DNA of 64,000 nucleotides from Streptomyces sp. NRRL B-24085 (GCF_001282115.1 NZ_LJBR01000064.1:42244-106243), one strand, 5' to 3'. Numbered from the stretch's first letter, positions 28,027-37,655 are shown. Notes: generated by a model from the letters alone, not told the origin. Translations and numbers: made by a program.

Positions 28027-29168
28027 TCCGCGTCCACTCCCTTGCTGTTCAGCGACTTCGTGACGGCGTCCAGCAGGTCCTGCCAGGCCGTCTCGAACTT
28101 GGCGACGCCCTCGTCCTCCAGCTGCTGCACGACCTCGTCGTACGAGATGCCCAGCGCCTCCACGGCGGCCAGGTCGGCGCGGGCCTGCGCGTAGCCGCCG
28201 GTCACCGTGTCGCCGGTGATCACGCCGTGGTCGGCGGTGGCGTCGAGCGTGGCCTCCGGCATGGTGTTGACCGTGCCGGGCGCGACCAGCTCGTCCACGT
28301 AGAGGGTGTCCTTGTAGGCCGGGTCCTTCACGCCGGTCGAGGCCCACAGCGGGCGCTGCCTGTTGGCGCGGGCGCCGCCGAGGGCGGTCCAGCGGGCCGA
28401 GGCGAAGACCTCCTCGTACGCCTGGTAGGCGAGCCGCGCGTTGGCGAGCGCGGCCTTCCCCTTGAGCGCGAGGGCCGCGTCGGTGCCCAGGACCGTCAGC
28501 CGCTTGTCGATCTCGGAGTCGACCCGGGAGACGAAGAAGGAGGCGACGGAGTGGATCGTGGAGAGGTCGAGGCCCTTCGCGGCCGCCTTCTCCAGACCGG
28601 CGAGGTAGGCGTCCATCACCTCGCGGTAGCGCTCCAGCGAGAAGATCAGCGTGACGTTGACGCTGATCCCGAGGCCGATGACCTCGGTGATGGCGGGGAG
28701 GCCCGCCCTGGTCGCCGGGATCTTGATCATGACGTTCGGGCGGTCCACCAGCCAGGCGAGCTGCTTGGCCTCGGCGATCGTCGCCCGGGTGTCGTGGGCG
28801 AGGCGCGGGTCGACCTCGATGGAGACCCGGCCGTCCCGGCCGCCGGTCGAGTCGTACACCGGGCGCAGCACGTCGGCGGCGGCACGGACATCCGCCGTGG
28901 TCATCATCCGTACGGCCTCGTCGACCGTCACACCCCGGGCGGCGAGGTCGCCGAGCTGCTCCTCGTAACCCGCTCCGGAGCCGATGGCGGCCTGGAAGAT
29001 GGAGGGGTTGGTGGTGACGCCGACGACGTGCTTCGTGGCGACGAGCCCGGCCAGGTTCCCCGACTCGATCCGCCCCCGGGACAGGTCGTCCAGCCAGATG
29101 GAGACGCCTTCGTCGGTCAGGCGCTTGAGTGCTCCCGCGGTCGCGGTCGCTTCGGTCACAGTGATCAT
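28023..29168 (-). CDS. tal: Transaldolase
   Basis: 381 aa, the longer actinobacterial type. The ATG at 29168 after AAAGAAG begins [37 protein letters not shown] and [20 protein letters not shown] carry the conserved asparagine and Schiff-base lysine (IKIPAT), and [20 protein letters not shown] completes the active site. It moves a dihydroxyacetone unit between sugar phosphates in the non-oxidative pentose phosphate pathway. It follows tkt by 19 bases and overlaps zwf. Confidence 0.96.
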   Translation of the reverse strand: MITVTEATATAGALKRLTDEGVSIWLDDLSRGRIESGNLAGLVATKHVVGVTTNPSIFQAAIGSGAGYEEQLGDLAARGVTVDEAVRMMTTADVRAAADVLRPVYDSTGGRDGRVSIEVDPRLAHDTRATIAEAKQLAWLVDRPNVMIKIPATRAGLPAITEVIGLGISVNVTLIFSLERYREVMDAYLAGLEKAAAKGLDLSTIHSVASFFVSRVDSEIDKRLTVLGTDAALALKGKAALANARLAYQAYEEVFASARWTALGGARANRQRPLWASTGVKDPAYKDTLYVDELVAPGTVNTMPEATLDATADHGVITGDTVTGGYAQARADLAAVEALGISYDEVVQQLEDEGVAKFETAWQDLLDAVTKSLNSKGVDAE

Positions 29169-29187
29169 CTTCTTTCTGGCGGTCGGA

Positions 29188-31263
29188 TCAACCACGCGCG
29201 GCGGCCAGTGATTCCCTGGCTGCGGCGGCGACGTTCTCGGGGGTGAACCCGAACTCGGCGAACAGGGTCTTCGCGTCGGCGGAGGCGCCGAAGTGTTCGA
29301 GGGAGACGATGCGTCCTGCGTCACCTGTGAACCGGTACCACGTGAGACCGATACCGGCCTCGACGGCGACGCGGGCTCGCACGGACGGCGGAAGGACGCT
29401 GTCCCGGTACTCCCGCGGCTGCTCCTCGAACCACTCCACGGACGGCATCGACACCACCCGGGTGCCGACCCCCTCCGCCTCCAGCTGCTCCCGCGCGGCG
29501 ACGGCGAGCTGGACCTCGGACCCGGTGGCGATGATGACGACGTCCGGGGTCCCGGTGGAGGAGTCCCGGAGCACGTACCCGCCCTTGGCCGCGTCCGGGT
29601 TCGGGGCGTACGTCGGGACCCCCTGGCGGGTGAGCGCGAGGCCGTGCGGGGCCGGGTCGGTGGCATGCCGCTTCAGGATCTCGGCCCAGGCGGTCGCGGT
29701 CTCGTTGGCGTCGGCCGGACGGACGACGTTCAGGCCCGGGATGGCGCGCAGCGAGGCCAGGTGCTCGACCGGCTGGTGGGTGGGGCCGTCCTCGCCGAGG
29801 CCGATGGAGTCGTGCGTCCAGACGTAGGTGACGGGCAGCTGCATCAGCGCGGACAGGCGCACGGCGTTGCGCATGTAGTCGGAGAACACCAGGAAGGTGC
29901 CGCCGTAGATCCGCGTGTTGCCGTGCAGGGCGATGCCGTTCATCTCCGCGGCCATCGAGTGCTCGCGGATGCCGAAGTGGACGGTACGGCCGTACGGGTC
30001 GGCCTCCGGCAGCGCGTTCCCCTTCGGCAGGAAGGAGCTGGTCTTGTCGATGGTGGTGTTGTTCGAGCCGGCGAGGTCGGCGGAACCGCCCCACAGCTCG
30101 GGAAGGACCGGACCGAGCGCCTGGAGCACCTTGCCGGAGGCGGCGCGGGTGGCGACGGACTTGCCCTCCTCGAAGACCGGGATCGCGGACTCCCAGCCCT
30201 CGGGGAGCTGGCCGGCGACGATCCGGTCGAAGAGCTCGGCCCGCTCGGGCTGCTCACCGCGCCATGCGGAGATCTGCTTGTCCCAGGCGGCGTGCGCCTC
30301 GGCACCCCGGTCCAGGGCCAGGCGGGTGTGGGCGAGGACCTCGTCGTCGACCTGGAAGGTGCGCTCCGGGTCGAAGCCGAGGACGCGCTTGGTGGCGGCC
30401 ACCTCGTCGGCGCCGAGCGCGGAGCCGTGGGCGGCCTCGGTGTTCTGCGCGTTCGGGGCGGGCCAGGCGATGATCGTGCGCATCGCGATGATCGAGGGGC
30501 GTCCGGTCTCGGCCTGCGCCGCCCTCAGGGCCGCGTACAGGGCATGGACGTCGACGTCGCCGTCGGCGCCGGGCTCGATGCGCTGGGTGTGCCAGCCGTA
30601 CGCCTCGTACCGCTTCAGCACGTCCTCGGAGAACGCGGTGGCGGTGTCGCCCTCGATGGAGATGTGGTTGTCGTCGTAGAGGAAGACCAGGTTGCCGAGC
30701 TTCTGGTGGCCGGCGAGGGAGGAGGCCTCGGCGGAGATGCCCTCCTCCAGGTCGCCGTCGGAGACGATGGCCCAGACGGTGTGGTCGAAGGGCGACTCGC
30801 CCTCGGGGGCCTCGGGGTCGAAGAGGCCGCGCTCGTAGCGGGCGGCCATCGCCATCCCCACCGCGTTGGCGACACCCTGGCCGAGCGGACCGGTCGTGGT
30901 CTCGACCCCGGCGGTGTGCCCGTACTCGGGGTGGCCGGGCGTCTTGGAGCCGTGGGTGCGGAAGGCCTTGAGGTCGTCCAGTTCCAGCTCGTACCCGGAG
31001 AGGTAGAGCTGGGTGTAGAGCGTCAGCGAGGTGTGCCCGGGGGAGAGGACGAAGCGGTCACGGCCGGTCCACTCGGGATCGGCGGGGTCATGACGCATCA
31101 CCTTCTGAAAGATCGTGTACGCCGCCGGGGCCAGGGCCATCGCGGTGCCAGGGTGTCCGTTGCCGACCTGCTGCACGGCATCCGCCGCCAAGAGGCGGGC
31201 GGTGTCGACGGCACGCCGGTCGAGTTCGGTCCATTCGAAGCTGTCCGGTGTCTGCGTGCTCAT
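29188..31263 (-). CDS. tkt: Transketolase
   Basis: 691 aa from the ATG at 31263 ([11 protein letters not shown]); a TTG six bases earlier is also in frame, but GAGGA is better spaced for the [17 protein letters not shown], the thiamin-diphosphate motif GDGDLEEG-like [20 protein letters not shown], and [19 protein letters not shown] are diagnostic. It transfers two-carbon units between sugar phosphates. It is the first gene of the seven-gene minus-strand pentose phosphate operon, and the divergent gap to an AraC gene holds the likely promoter. Confidence 0.97.
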   Translation of the reverse strand: MSTQTPDSFEWTELDRRAVDTARLLAADAVQQVGNGHPGTAMALAPAAYTIFQKVMRHDPADPEWTGRDRFVLSPGHTSLTLYTQLYLSGYELELDDLKAFRTHGSKTPGHPEYGHTAGVETTTGPLGQGVANAVGMAMAARYERGLFDPEAPEGESPFDHTVWAIVSDGDLEEGISAEASSLAGHQKLGNLVFLYDDNHISIEGDTATAFSEDVLKRYEAYGWHTQRIEPGADGDVDVHALYAALRAAQAETGRPSIIAMRTIIAWPAPNAQNTEAAHGSALGADEVAATKRVLGFDPERTFQVDDEVLAHTRLALDRGAEAHAAWDKQISAWRGEQPERAELFDRIVAGQLPEGWESAIPVFEEGKSVATRAASGKVLQALGPVLPELWGGSADLAGSNNTTIDKTSSFLPKGNALPEADPYGRTVHFGIREHSMAAEMNGIALHGNTRIYGGTFLVFSDYMRNAVRLSALMQLPVTYVWTHDSIGLGEDGPTHQPVEHLASLRAIPGLNVVRPADANETATAWAEILKRHATDPAPHGLALTRQGVPTYAPNPDAAKGGYVLRDSSTGTPDVVIIATGSEVQLAVAAREQLEAEGVGTRVVSMPSVEWFEEQPREYRDSVLPPSVRARVAVEAGIGLTWYRFTGDAGRIVSLEHFGASADAKTLFAEFGFTPENVAAAARESLAAARG

Positions 31264-31409
31264 CTTCAAGAAGTCCTCGATCGGAGCGGGATTGCTGGTC
31301 TGATGTGTTCGAACTTAAAAGTCTGACTTAAACGGGGGAAGGTCGCCGTGTGTCAGCCTGTGGTGAAAGTGGGACACGGAACGCTCCAGGCAGGCGGCAC
31401 GAGCAGGAC
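31264..31409. promoter_or_regulatory. Divergent promoter region of tkt and the AraC gene
   Basis: This 146-bp gap is AT-richer than its surroundings. The perfect palindrome GTTCGAAC lies at 31307-31314, and ACTTAAA occurs at 31313-31319 and again at 31326-31332, a 13-base direct repeat. Such direct repeats are often AraC-family sites, so the adjacent AraC protein may control the pentose phosphate operon and itself. No convincing -10/-35 pair can be assigned by eye. Confidence 0.45.
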
Positions 31410-32324
31410 ATGGCGGACAGAACATCCCAAGGCTCCATCCAGGGTGGAGACGGTGACGGCGGTGTGGACGGGATCAGAACGTTCCCCTTCCCCAGCGAGC
31501 TGAGTGTGTGCGGAGTCGGCATGCAGGTCGGCCCCATGGGAGCCGACCGCACATGGCACGCGGATGCCCCGTTGGAGCGCGTGCACCGCATCGACTTCCA
31601 TGTCGTGATGCTCTTCGACGGCGGCCCCGTGCGCCACATGATCGACTTCGCCGAGTACGAGGCCACGGCGGGCGACCTCCTGTGGATCCGCCCGGGCCAG
31701 GTCCACCGCTTCTCACCGACGAGCGAGTACCGCGGAACCGTCCTGACCATGCAACCCGGCTTCCTGCCGCGGGCCACGGTGGAGGCGACGGGGCTCTACC
31801 GCTACGACCTCCCGCCGCTGCTGCGGCCCTCCGACGATCAGTCGGCGGGCCTGAGGGCCTCGCTGGCCCTGCTGCAACGGGAGTACGAGGACACCACGAC
31901 CCTGCCGCTGAGCCTGCACACCTCGGTGCTGCGGCACGCGCTGACCGCGTTCCTGCTGCGGCTCGCCCACCTCGCGGCGAGTTCGGCGGAGGCCGGGCGG
32001 CGCACCGAGTCGACGTTCACCCTGTTCCGGGACGCCGTGGAGAAGGGCTTCCACACGAACCACAGCGTCAGCGCGTACGCCGACGCGCTCGGCTACTCCC
32101 GCCGGACCCTGGTGCGCGCGGTGCGCGCCGCCACGGGGGAGACGCCCAAGGGCTTCATCGACAAGCGGGTCGTGCTGGAGGCGAAGCGGCTGCTGGCCCA
32201 CACCGACATGCCGATCGGGCGGGTGGGGGCGGCGGTGGGGTTCCCCGATGCCGCGAACTTCTCCAAGTTCTTCCATCAGCACACCGACATGACGCCGGCC
32301 GCCTTCCGCGCGGACCTGCGGTAG
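31410..32324 (+). CDS. AraC-family transcriptional regulator
   Basis: 304 aa from the ATG at 31410; the start is uncertain because the frame opens at 31350 and no strong ribosome site is seen. Residues ~35-130 form a cupin-like sensing domain (FAEYEATAGDLLWIRPGQVH). The C-terminal ~95 residues hold the two helix-turn-helices: SVSAYADALGYSRRTLVRAV, and MPIGRVGAAVGFPDAANFSK followed by FFHQHTDMTPAAFR. It is divergent from tkt, with direct repeats in the gap, so it may sense a sugar or related metabolite and control the pentose phosphate operon. Ligand unknown. Confidence 0.9.
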   Translation: MADRTSQGSIQGGDGDGGVDGIRTFPFPSELSVCGVGMQVGPMGADRTWHADAPLERVHRIDFHVVMLFDGGPVRHMIDFAEYEATAGDLLWIRPGQVHRFSPTSEYRGTVLTMQPGFLPRATVEATGLYRYDLPPLLRPSDDQSAGLRASLALLQREYEDTTTLPLSLHTSVLRHALTAFLLRLAHLAASSAEAGRRTESTFTLFRDAVEKGFHTNHSVSAYADALGYSRRTLVRAVRAATGETPKGFIDKRVVLEAKRLLAHTDMPIGRVGAAVGFPDAANFSKFFHQHTDMTPAAFRADLR

Positions 32325-32335
32325 GAGGGGACCGG

Positions 32336-32725
32336 ATGGCCCGGCTGCGAGACATCGTCTTCGACTGCGCCCGTCCCGCCGCCACGGCCCGGTTCTGGGC
32401 GGACGCGCTGGACGGCTACGCCGTGGCACCCTACGACGACGAGGAGTTGGCCCGGCTGCGGGCCCTCGGGATCACGGACGTCGAGGACGACCCGACCGTG
32501 CTCGTCGAGTCCTCGGAGGGCGGGCCCCGGATGTGGTTCCAGCTGGTGCCGGAGGGCAAGAGCGGCAAGAACCGGGTGCATCTGGACCTGTCCGCCCGGG
32601 ACATGGAGACGGAGGCCGAGCGGCTCGTCGGGCTCGGTGCGACGGTCCGGGACCGGTTCGCGGACCACCTGGTACTGGCCGATCCCGAGGGGAACGAGTT
32701 CTGCCTCACGGGCCGGGACGGTTGA
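32336..32725 (+). CDS. VOC-family protein (glyoxalase-like)
   Basis: 129 aa. ATG at 32336 follows GGAGGGGA, 12 bases after the AraC stop, so the two are probably cotranscribed. RDIVFDCARPAATARFWADA begins the domain and HLVLADPEGNEFCLTGRDG ends it, the latter with the typical DPEGNEF metal-ligand segment. RMWFQLVPEGKSGKNRVHLD is the family's dimer-interface strand. Actinomycete members of this size are common and mostly uncharacterised. Confidence 0.85.
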   Translation: MARLRDIVFDCARPAATARFWADALDGYAVAPYDDEELARLRALGITDVEDDPTVLVESSEGGPRMWFQLVPEGKSGKNRVHLDLSARDMETEAERLVGLGATVRDRFADHLVLADPEGNEFCLTGRDG

Positions 32726-32914
32726 CATCCCGTCAAACTGGCTGGCCCGACGCTCACTTGACCGGCCCTTTGCTGTGCATGACCTGTGCGTGGGGTGATC
32801 TTTGCCTGGCGGAGCCCACGGTTCGCCGGGCCTTCACGCGGACCCGGCCGAGGGCTCCTAGGGTTGCGGCGCCGCTCCCCCCGAACGTCCGTCACCTCTG
32901 TCCGGAGGACAGTC

Positions 32915-33805
32915 ATGGCCGCCGTCAAGGCACCCCAGCGCAACCGACGTTCCCTCTCCGCACTCGCCGGAGCCCTCGCCCTCACCGCAGGCTCGATCGG
33001 CGTGTGGGCCGCGACGGCCTCCAGCGCCGAGGCAGCCGCCCTCCCCACCCCCGACCACGTCGTGGTCGTGGTGCTGGAGAACCACGCCTACTCGCAGGTC
33101 ATCGGCAGCTCCAGCGCCCCCTACCTCAACAACACCCTCAAGGCGGGTGGCGCCACCCTCACCCAGTCCTACGGCCTCACCCACCCCAGTGAGCCGAACT
33201 ACTACATGCTCTTCTCCGGCTCCAACCAGGGCCGCACCGACGACAGTTGCGTGAGCGTGGGATCCATCGCCAAGCCCAACCTCGCCTCCGAGCTGATCGC
33301 CGCGGGCAAGACCTGGGCGAGCTACAACGAATCCCTGCCCAGCCAGGGTTCGACGACCTGCAGCAGCGGCGACTACGCACAGAAGCACAACCCGTGGTTC
33401 GGCTTCTCCAACGTGCCGACCAGCACCGCGAAGACCTTCGCGCAGTTCCCCACCGACTACACGACCCTGCCCAAGGTGTCCTTCGTCGTCCCGAACCTGT
33501 GCAGCGACATGCACGACTGCTCGGTCTCCACGGGTGACACCTGGATCAAGAACGAGCTGGGTGCCTACGCCACCTGGGCCAGGACCCACAACAGCATCCT
33601 CGCCGTCACCTTCGACGAGGACAACAAGCTCTCTGGCAACCGCATCCCCACGCTGTTCTACGGGCAGCACGTCGCCGCAGGCAGCTCCAGCTCCACGACC
33701 TACAACCACTACAACGTGCTGCGTACGGTGGAGGACCTGGCCGGTCTGAGCACCCACGCGGGCAACGCCGCCTCGGCCTCCGACATCACCGGCATCTGGA
33801 ACTGA
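32915..33805 (+). CDS. Secreted alkaline phosphatase-superfamily phosphoesterase (PF04185-like)
   Basis: 296 aa. CGGAGGA precedes the ATG. Residues 1-40 form a Sec signal with a basic start and hydrophobic core (LSALAGALALTAGSIGVWAA, then SAEAAA). The mature protein starts PDHVVVVVLENHAYSQVIGS, the family's metal- and phosphate-binding start with E-N-H, followed by SEPNYYMLFSGSNQG, FVVPNLCSDMHDCS and FDEDNKLSGNRIPTLFYG. Such enzymes are acid phosphatases or phospholipase C relatives; substrate is unknown. Possible phosphate-regulated promoter elements lie upstream but are weak. Followed after 5 bases by an MFS gene. Confidence 0.9.
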   Translation: MAAVKAPQRNRRSLSALAGALALTAGSIGVWAATASSAEAAALPTPDHVVVVVLENHAYSQVIGSSSAPYLNNTLKAGGATLTQSYGLTHPSEPNYYMLFSGSNQGRTDDSCVSVGSIAKPNLASELIAAGKTWASYNESLPSQGSTTCSSGDYAQKHNPWFGFSNVPTSTAKTFAQFPTDYTTLPKVSFVVPNLCSDMHDCSVSTGDTWIKNELGAYATWARTHNSILAVTFDEDNKLSGNRIPTLFYGQHVAAGSSSSTTYNHYNVLRTVEDLAGLSTHAGNAASASDITGIWN

Positions 33806-33810
33806 CGCCC

Positions 33811-35127
33811 GTGTACCTCGCGGACTCCCGGAGCACGGGTTCCCGCGGCACCGAGGCCGCCGCCGTCCCGGACACCCGTCCGGGGCGGCGGCCGGCCGCC
33901 GTGCCCTCCACCGTGCTGGCGCTGGGCGCCGTCAGCCTGATCACGGACGTCTCCTCGGAGATGGTGACGGCCGTCCTGCCGCTGTACGTGGTCGCGGGCC
34001 TAGGCCTCTCGCCCCTCGGCTTCGGCCTCCTCGACGGCATCAACAACGGCGTCGGCGCCCTGGTCCGGCTGGCCGGCGGCCACCTCGCCGACCGGGGAGG
34101 CCGCCGCCACAAGCTCGTGGCGGGCCTCGGCTACGGCCTGTCGGCGCTGTGCAAGCCGTTGTTGCTCCTCGCCCACACCCTGCCCGTGCTCAGCGCCGTG
34201 CTCGCCGTCGACCGGACCGGCAAAGGACTGCGCACCGCCCCACGGGACGCGATGATCTCCCTGGCCACCGAACCCGCCCAGCGGGGCCGGGCGTTCGGTG
34301 TCCACCGCGCCATGGACACCACCGGCGCGCTCCTCGGCCCGCTCCTCGCCTTCGCCGTCCTGCGGGCCACCGTCGACGGCTACGACGCGGTCTTCGCGGT
34401 CAGCGGCTGCGTCGCCGTGCTCGGCGTCGTGGTGCTGGTGCTCTTCGTGCCCCGCCGCGCCGACGCCCCCGCCGCTGCCGTACGACCGACTCCGCCGCCC
34501 GGGCCGGACCGGCCCCCGGCGCTGCGCGACGCGATCGGGCTGCTGCGGCGGCCCGAACTGCGCCGCCTCACGCTGTGCGCGGCCCTGCTCGGACTGACGA
34601 CCGTCAGCGACTCCTTCCTGTATCTGCTGCTCCAGCGCGAGGGGAACCTGCCCGCCCACCTGTTCCCGCTGCTGCCGCTCGGCACCGCCGCCCTCTTCCT
34701 GCTGCTCGCCGTGCCGCTCGGCGCACTCGCCGACCGCGTCGGCCGCCGCCGGCTCTTCCTGGCCGGCCACGGCGTCCTGCTGCTCGGCTACGGTCTCGTG
34801 CTCTCCCCGTGGCACGGCGTCCCCGCCCTGCTCGCCGTCCTCGTGCTGCACGGCACCTTCTACGCGGCCACCGACGGAGTGCTCGCGGCCGCGACCGCCG
34901 CGGTCGTCCCCGCCCGGCACCAGGGCGCGGGACAGGCGCTGGTCGGCACCGGGCAGGCGCTGGCCCGGTTCGCCTGCTCGCTCGCCTTCGGCGCGGCCTG
35001 GAGCCTGTGGGGCGGTCGGACCGCGCTCGCCCTCACCGCGGCCGCGCTGGCCGCCGGCGCCGTCGTGGCCGCGTTCCTCCTGCGCGGCACGGACGAGACC
35101 CACACCCCCGACGAGGTGCCCGCATGA
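33811..35127 (+). CDS. MFS transporter
   Basis: 438 aa, GTG start 5 bases after the phosphatase stop, about twelve hydrophobic segments. LSLITDVSSEM-type start (GAVSLITDVSSEMVTAVLPL) and GGHLADRGGRRHKLVAGLGY (motif A) place it in a branch of drug/metabolite exporters. DRTGKGLRTAPRDAMISLA is conserved in that branch. The secreted phosphatase before it and TolB-like protein after it (start overlaps its stop) form one transcription unit. Substrate unknown. Confidence 0.88.
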   Translation: MYLADSRSTGSRGTEAAAVPDTRPGRRPAAVPSTVLALGAVSLITDVSSEMVTAVLPLYVVAGLGLSPLGFGLLDGINNGVGALVRLAGGHLADRGGRRHKLVAGLGYGLSALCKPLLLLAHTLPVLSAVLAVDRTGKGLRTAPRDAMISLATEPAQRGRAFGVHRAMDTTGALLGPLLAFAVLRATVDGYDAVFAVSGCVAVLGVVVLVLFVPRRADAPAAAVRPTPPPGPDRPPALRDAIGLLRRPELRRLTLCAALLGLTTVSDSFLYLLLQREGNLPAHLFPLLPLGTAALFLLLAVPLGALADRVGRRRLFLAGHGVLLLGYGLVLSPWHGVPALLAVLVLHGTFYAATDGVLAAATAAVVPARHQGAGQALVGTGQALARFACSLAFGAAWSLWGGRTALALTAAALAAGAVVAAFLLRGTDETHTPDEVPA

Positions 35128-36146
35128 CCCGGACGACCCGTCTGCTGACCCTGCTCGTCGCCGTCGTGCTGCTCGGCGCGGTCGGCACCGGCTCGGTGCT
35201 GTACGCCGCCCACCGCTCGGGCCTGCGGGACCGGCAGCAGGCCGACGGACCGACCGTGCGGGCCGGCACCGTCTCGCTCGGCCCGACGGCCGAACGCCGC
35301 CTGCTGGTGCGCAACCTCGCCTGGGGCCCGCACCGCGACGAGATCGCCACCGTCCCCGCCGACGATCCCGAGGGCCCGCGCACCGCTTCGGGGGTGAAGT
35401 GCCTGCGCTTCCACGCGGCGGCCGGCACCGGCATCTGTCTCCAGGCCGTGCACGGGGCGCTGGAGGACACCTACCGCGCGGTGGTGCTCGACTCCCATCT
35501 GCGCGAACGCCACCGCTTCCCGGCGGCCGGCATCCCCACCCGGGCCCGGGTCTCGCCCTCGGGGCACATGGTCGCCTGGACGGTGTTCGTCAGCGGGGAC
35601 TCGTACGCCGGAACGGACTTCTCCACCCGCACGGCCGTCGTGGACACCCGTACCTGGGCGATCGACGACAACCTGGAGACCTTCCGGATCATCAAGGACG
35701 GCCGTGCGTACCACTCCGCCGACACCAACGTCTGGGGCGTCACCTTCGCCGACGACGACCGCTTCTACGCCACGCTGGCGACCGGCGGCCGGACCTATCT
35801 CGTGCGGGGCGACGTCACCGCGCGCACCCTCACCACCCTGCACCGCAACGTCGAATGCCCCTCCCTCTCGCCCGACGGCACGCGCGTCGCCTACAAGAAA
35901 CGCGTCAAGGGGGCCTCCGCCGACGCCCCTTGGCGTCTGTACGTCCTGAACCTGCGGACCATGAAGGAGACCGCGACGGCCGAGTCCCGCAACCTCGACG
36001 ACCAGGCCCTGTGGGCCGACGACGACACCCTCGTCTACGCCCTCCCCGGCGACTACGGCTCCGACCTGTGGACCGTGCCCGCCGACGGCACCGGTACGGC
36101 CCGCCGCCTGATGGACTCCGCGGTCGCGCCCGCTTACCTGGGGTGA
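35124..36146 (+). CDS. TolB-like beta-propeller protein with N-terminal membrane anchor
   Basis: 340 aa. ATG overlaps the MFS stop (ATGA). Residues ~5-27 (RLLTLLVAVVLLGAVGTGSV) are a signal anchor or signal peptide. The rest has WD/TolB-like repeats such as ARVSPSGHMVAWTVF, ECPSLSPDGTRVAYKKR and QALWADDDTLVYALPGD. These propellers usually mediate protein contacts outside the membrane. With the preceding secreted phosphatase and exporter it forms a small conserved-looking operon; function unknown. Confidence 0.82.
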   Translation: MTRTTRLLTLLVAVVLLGAVGTGSVLYAAHRSGLRDRQQADGPTVRAGTVSLGPTAERRLLVRNLAWGPHRDEIATVPADDPEGPRTASGVKCLRFHAAAGTGICLQAVHGALEDTYRAVVLDSHLRERHRFPAAGIPTRARVSPSGHMVAWTVFVSGDSYAGTDFSTRTAVVDTRTWAIDDNLETFRIIKDGRAYHSADTNVWGVTFADDDRFYATLATGGRTYLVRGDVTARTLTTLHRNVECPSLSPDGTRVAYKKRVKGASADAPWRLYVLNLRTMKETATAESRNLDDQALWADDDTLVYALPGDYGSDLWTVPADGTGTARRLMDSAVAPAYLG

Positions 36147-36155
36147 CACGGAGCT

Positions 36156-36188
36156 GCCCCGCGAGACCGCTCGGCGGCCTCGCGGGGC
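36156..36188. terminator. Bidirectional hairpin terminator between convergent genes
   Basis: GCCCCGCGAG (36156-36165) pairs perfectly with CTCGCGGGGC (36179-36188) around a 13-base loop. It lies between the convergent TolB-like and glucanase genes, where it can stop transcription from both sides. Confidence 0.65.
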
Positions 36189-36203
36189 GACTCGACCAGT
36201 CGG

Positions 36204-37589
36204 TCAGTGACCGAAGTTGAACCAGTTCACGTTCACGAAGTCGGCCGGCTGGCCGCTGGTGAAGGTCAGATAGACGTTGTGGGTGCCCGTGACGCCGCTG
36301 ATGTTCGCCGGGACCGTCCGCCAGGACTGCCAGCCGCCGGTGTTGGCGAGCGCGAAGCTGCCGATCGGGGTGGCGGTACGGCTGTCCAGGCGCACCTCGA
36401 CCAGGCCGCTGACACCGCTCGCCGCGCCGCTCGCCACCCGGGCGACGAACTGCCTGGCCGCCGTGGAGCCGAAGTTGACGTTCTGGTAGAGCGCCCAGTC
36501 GCCGTTGGCGAGGGAGGCGATGTTCTGCCCGCCGCCGGTGTCGGACGTGGTCTCGGTGCCGACACCGCTCTGGCTGGTGAAGGACTCCGCCTGGATGGTG
36601 CCGTAGGCGTCGACACCGCCCGTGGGCGGCGGCGTGGTACCGCTCCCACCCGCCGACAGCACCTGGACGTAGTCCACGACCATGGGCACGCCGGACTGGG
36701 TGCCGGCGTCGAGGCCGCCGCCGAACGCGTCCGGGAAGGCGCCGCCCATCGCCACGTTGAGGATGATGAAGAACCCGTGGTTGGTGGCGTTGGACCAGGT
36801 CGCCGCGTCCATCTGGCCGGCGTTGACCGAGTGGAACTGGGTGCCGTCGACGGAGAAGCGGATCGTCTCGGGGCTGACCGAGCGGTCCCACTCCATGGTG
36901 TAGGTGTGGAAGGCCGATTGGCAGGAGGCGCCCGGACAGGGGACGTTGTTGCCGATGCCCGAGGTCTCGTTGCACGGGCCGCCGGGGTTGGTGCCGCAGT
37001 GCATGGTGGCCCAGACGCGGTTCATGCCCTGGACGTTCTCCATGATGTCCAGCTCGCCGACGCTCGGCCAGTTCTGGTAGTTGCCGCGGTAGGGAGCGCC
37101 CAGCATCCAGAAGGCGGGCCAGTAGCCCTCGGCCGCGGTGCCGGTCACGTTGGGCATCTGGATGCGGGCCTCGACGCGCAGCTTGCCGCCGGACGGGGGC
37201 TGGAAGTCGGTGCGGTTGGTCTCGATGCGGCCCGATGTCCAGTTGCCTGCCGCGTCGCGCAGCGGGGTGATGCGCAGGTTGCCGTTGCCGTCGAGGGCGA
37301 CGTTGCTCGTGCTGTTGGTCATCCGCTCGACCTCGCCGGTGCCCCAGTTGGCGGGGCCGCCCGGGTAGGAGGTGCCGGTCGCGTACTGCCAGTTGGAGGT
37401 GGAGACGCCGGTTCCGGCGGGCCCGTTGAAGTCGTCCAGGAAGACCTGCGACCAGCCCGAGGGCGGCGTGGGGGCGGAGGCGTCGGCGGGCAGGGTGGCG
37501 GCCGTCGCGAGGGCGGCCGCCAGGCCGAGGGTGCTCAGCACGGCGACGAGGGCGCGGCGCCGTCTGGGTATGCCGGAGGTTTCGCTCAT
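36204..37589 (-). CDS. Secreted GH16 beta-1,3-glucanase with C-terminal carbohydrate-binding module
   Basis: 461 aa. A signal peptide of ~38 residues carries PRRRRALVAVLSTLGLAAAL and ends near ADASA. The GH16 domain (~45-300) includes SGRIETNRTDFQPPSGGKLR and the catalytic motif GELDIMEN (E179, D181, E184). A proline-glycine linker (GSGTTPPPTGGVD) joins a CBM6-like module (~325-461) beginning IQAESFTSQSGV and ending in QPADFVNVNWFNFGH. It would cleave beta-1,3-glucans of fungal or plant origin. Its promoter holds TGAGAGCGCTCTCA, resembling the CebR operator, so sugar-controlled expression is likely. Confidence 0.93.
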   Translation of the reverse strand: MSETSGIPRRRRALVAVLSTLGLAAALATAATLPADASAPTPPSGWSQVFLDDFNGPAGTGVSTSNWQYATGTSYPGGPANWGTGEVERMTNSTSNVALDGNGNLRITPLRDAAGNWTSGRIETNRTDFQPPSGGKLRVEARIQMPNVTGTAAEGYWPAFWMLGAPYRGNYQNWPSVGELDIMENVQGMNRVWATMHCGTNPGGPCNETSGIGNNVPCPGASCQSAFHTYTMEWDRSVSPETIRFSVDGTQFHSVNAGQMDAATWSNATNHGFFIILNVAMGGAFPDAFGGGLDAGTQSGVPMVVDYVQVLSAGGSGTTPPPTGGVDAYGTIQAESFTSQSGVGTETTSDTGGGQNIASLANGDWALYQNVNFGSTAARQFVARVASGAASGVSGLVEVRLDSRTATPIGSFALANTGGWQSWRTVPANISGVTGTHNVYLTFTSGQPADFVNVNWFNFGH

Positions 37590-37641
37590 GGGGGTGCCTC
37601 TCGGGTACGGGGTGGGGGTGCGGGTGCTTCTCGGGGCGCTC

Positions 37642-37655
37642 TGAGAGCGCTCTCA
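37642..37655. promoter_or_regulatory. CebR/LacI-type palindromic operator upstream of the glucanase
   Basis: TGAGAGCGCTCTCA is a perfect 14-bp palindrome 53 bases upstream of the glucanase ATG. It differs from the known Streptomyces CebR site TGGGAGCGCTCCCA only at the third base and its partner. A LacI-family sugar-sensing repressor, not encoded here, is the expected binder. Confidence 0.65.

Noticed and set aside
32821..32838. PHO box (GTTCGCC then CTTCACG, 11-base spacing) upstream of the phosphatase
   Set aside because: Only about half of the consensus bases match in each unit, and spacing alone is weak evidence. Not listed as a feature.
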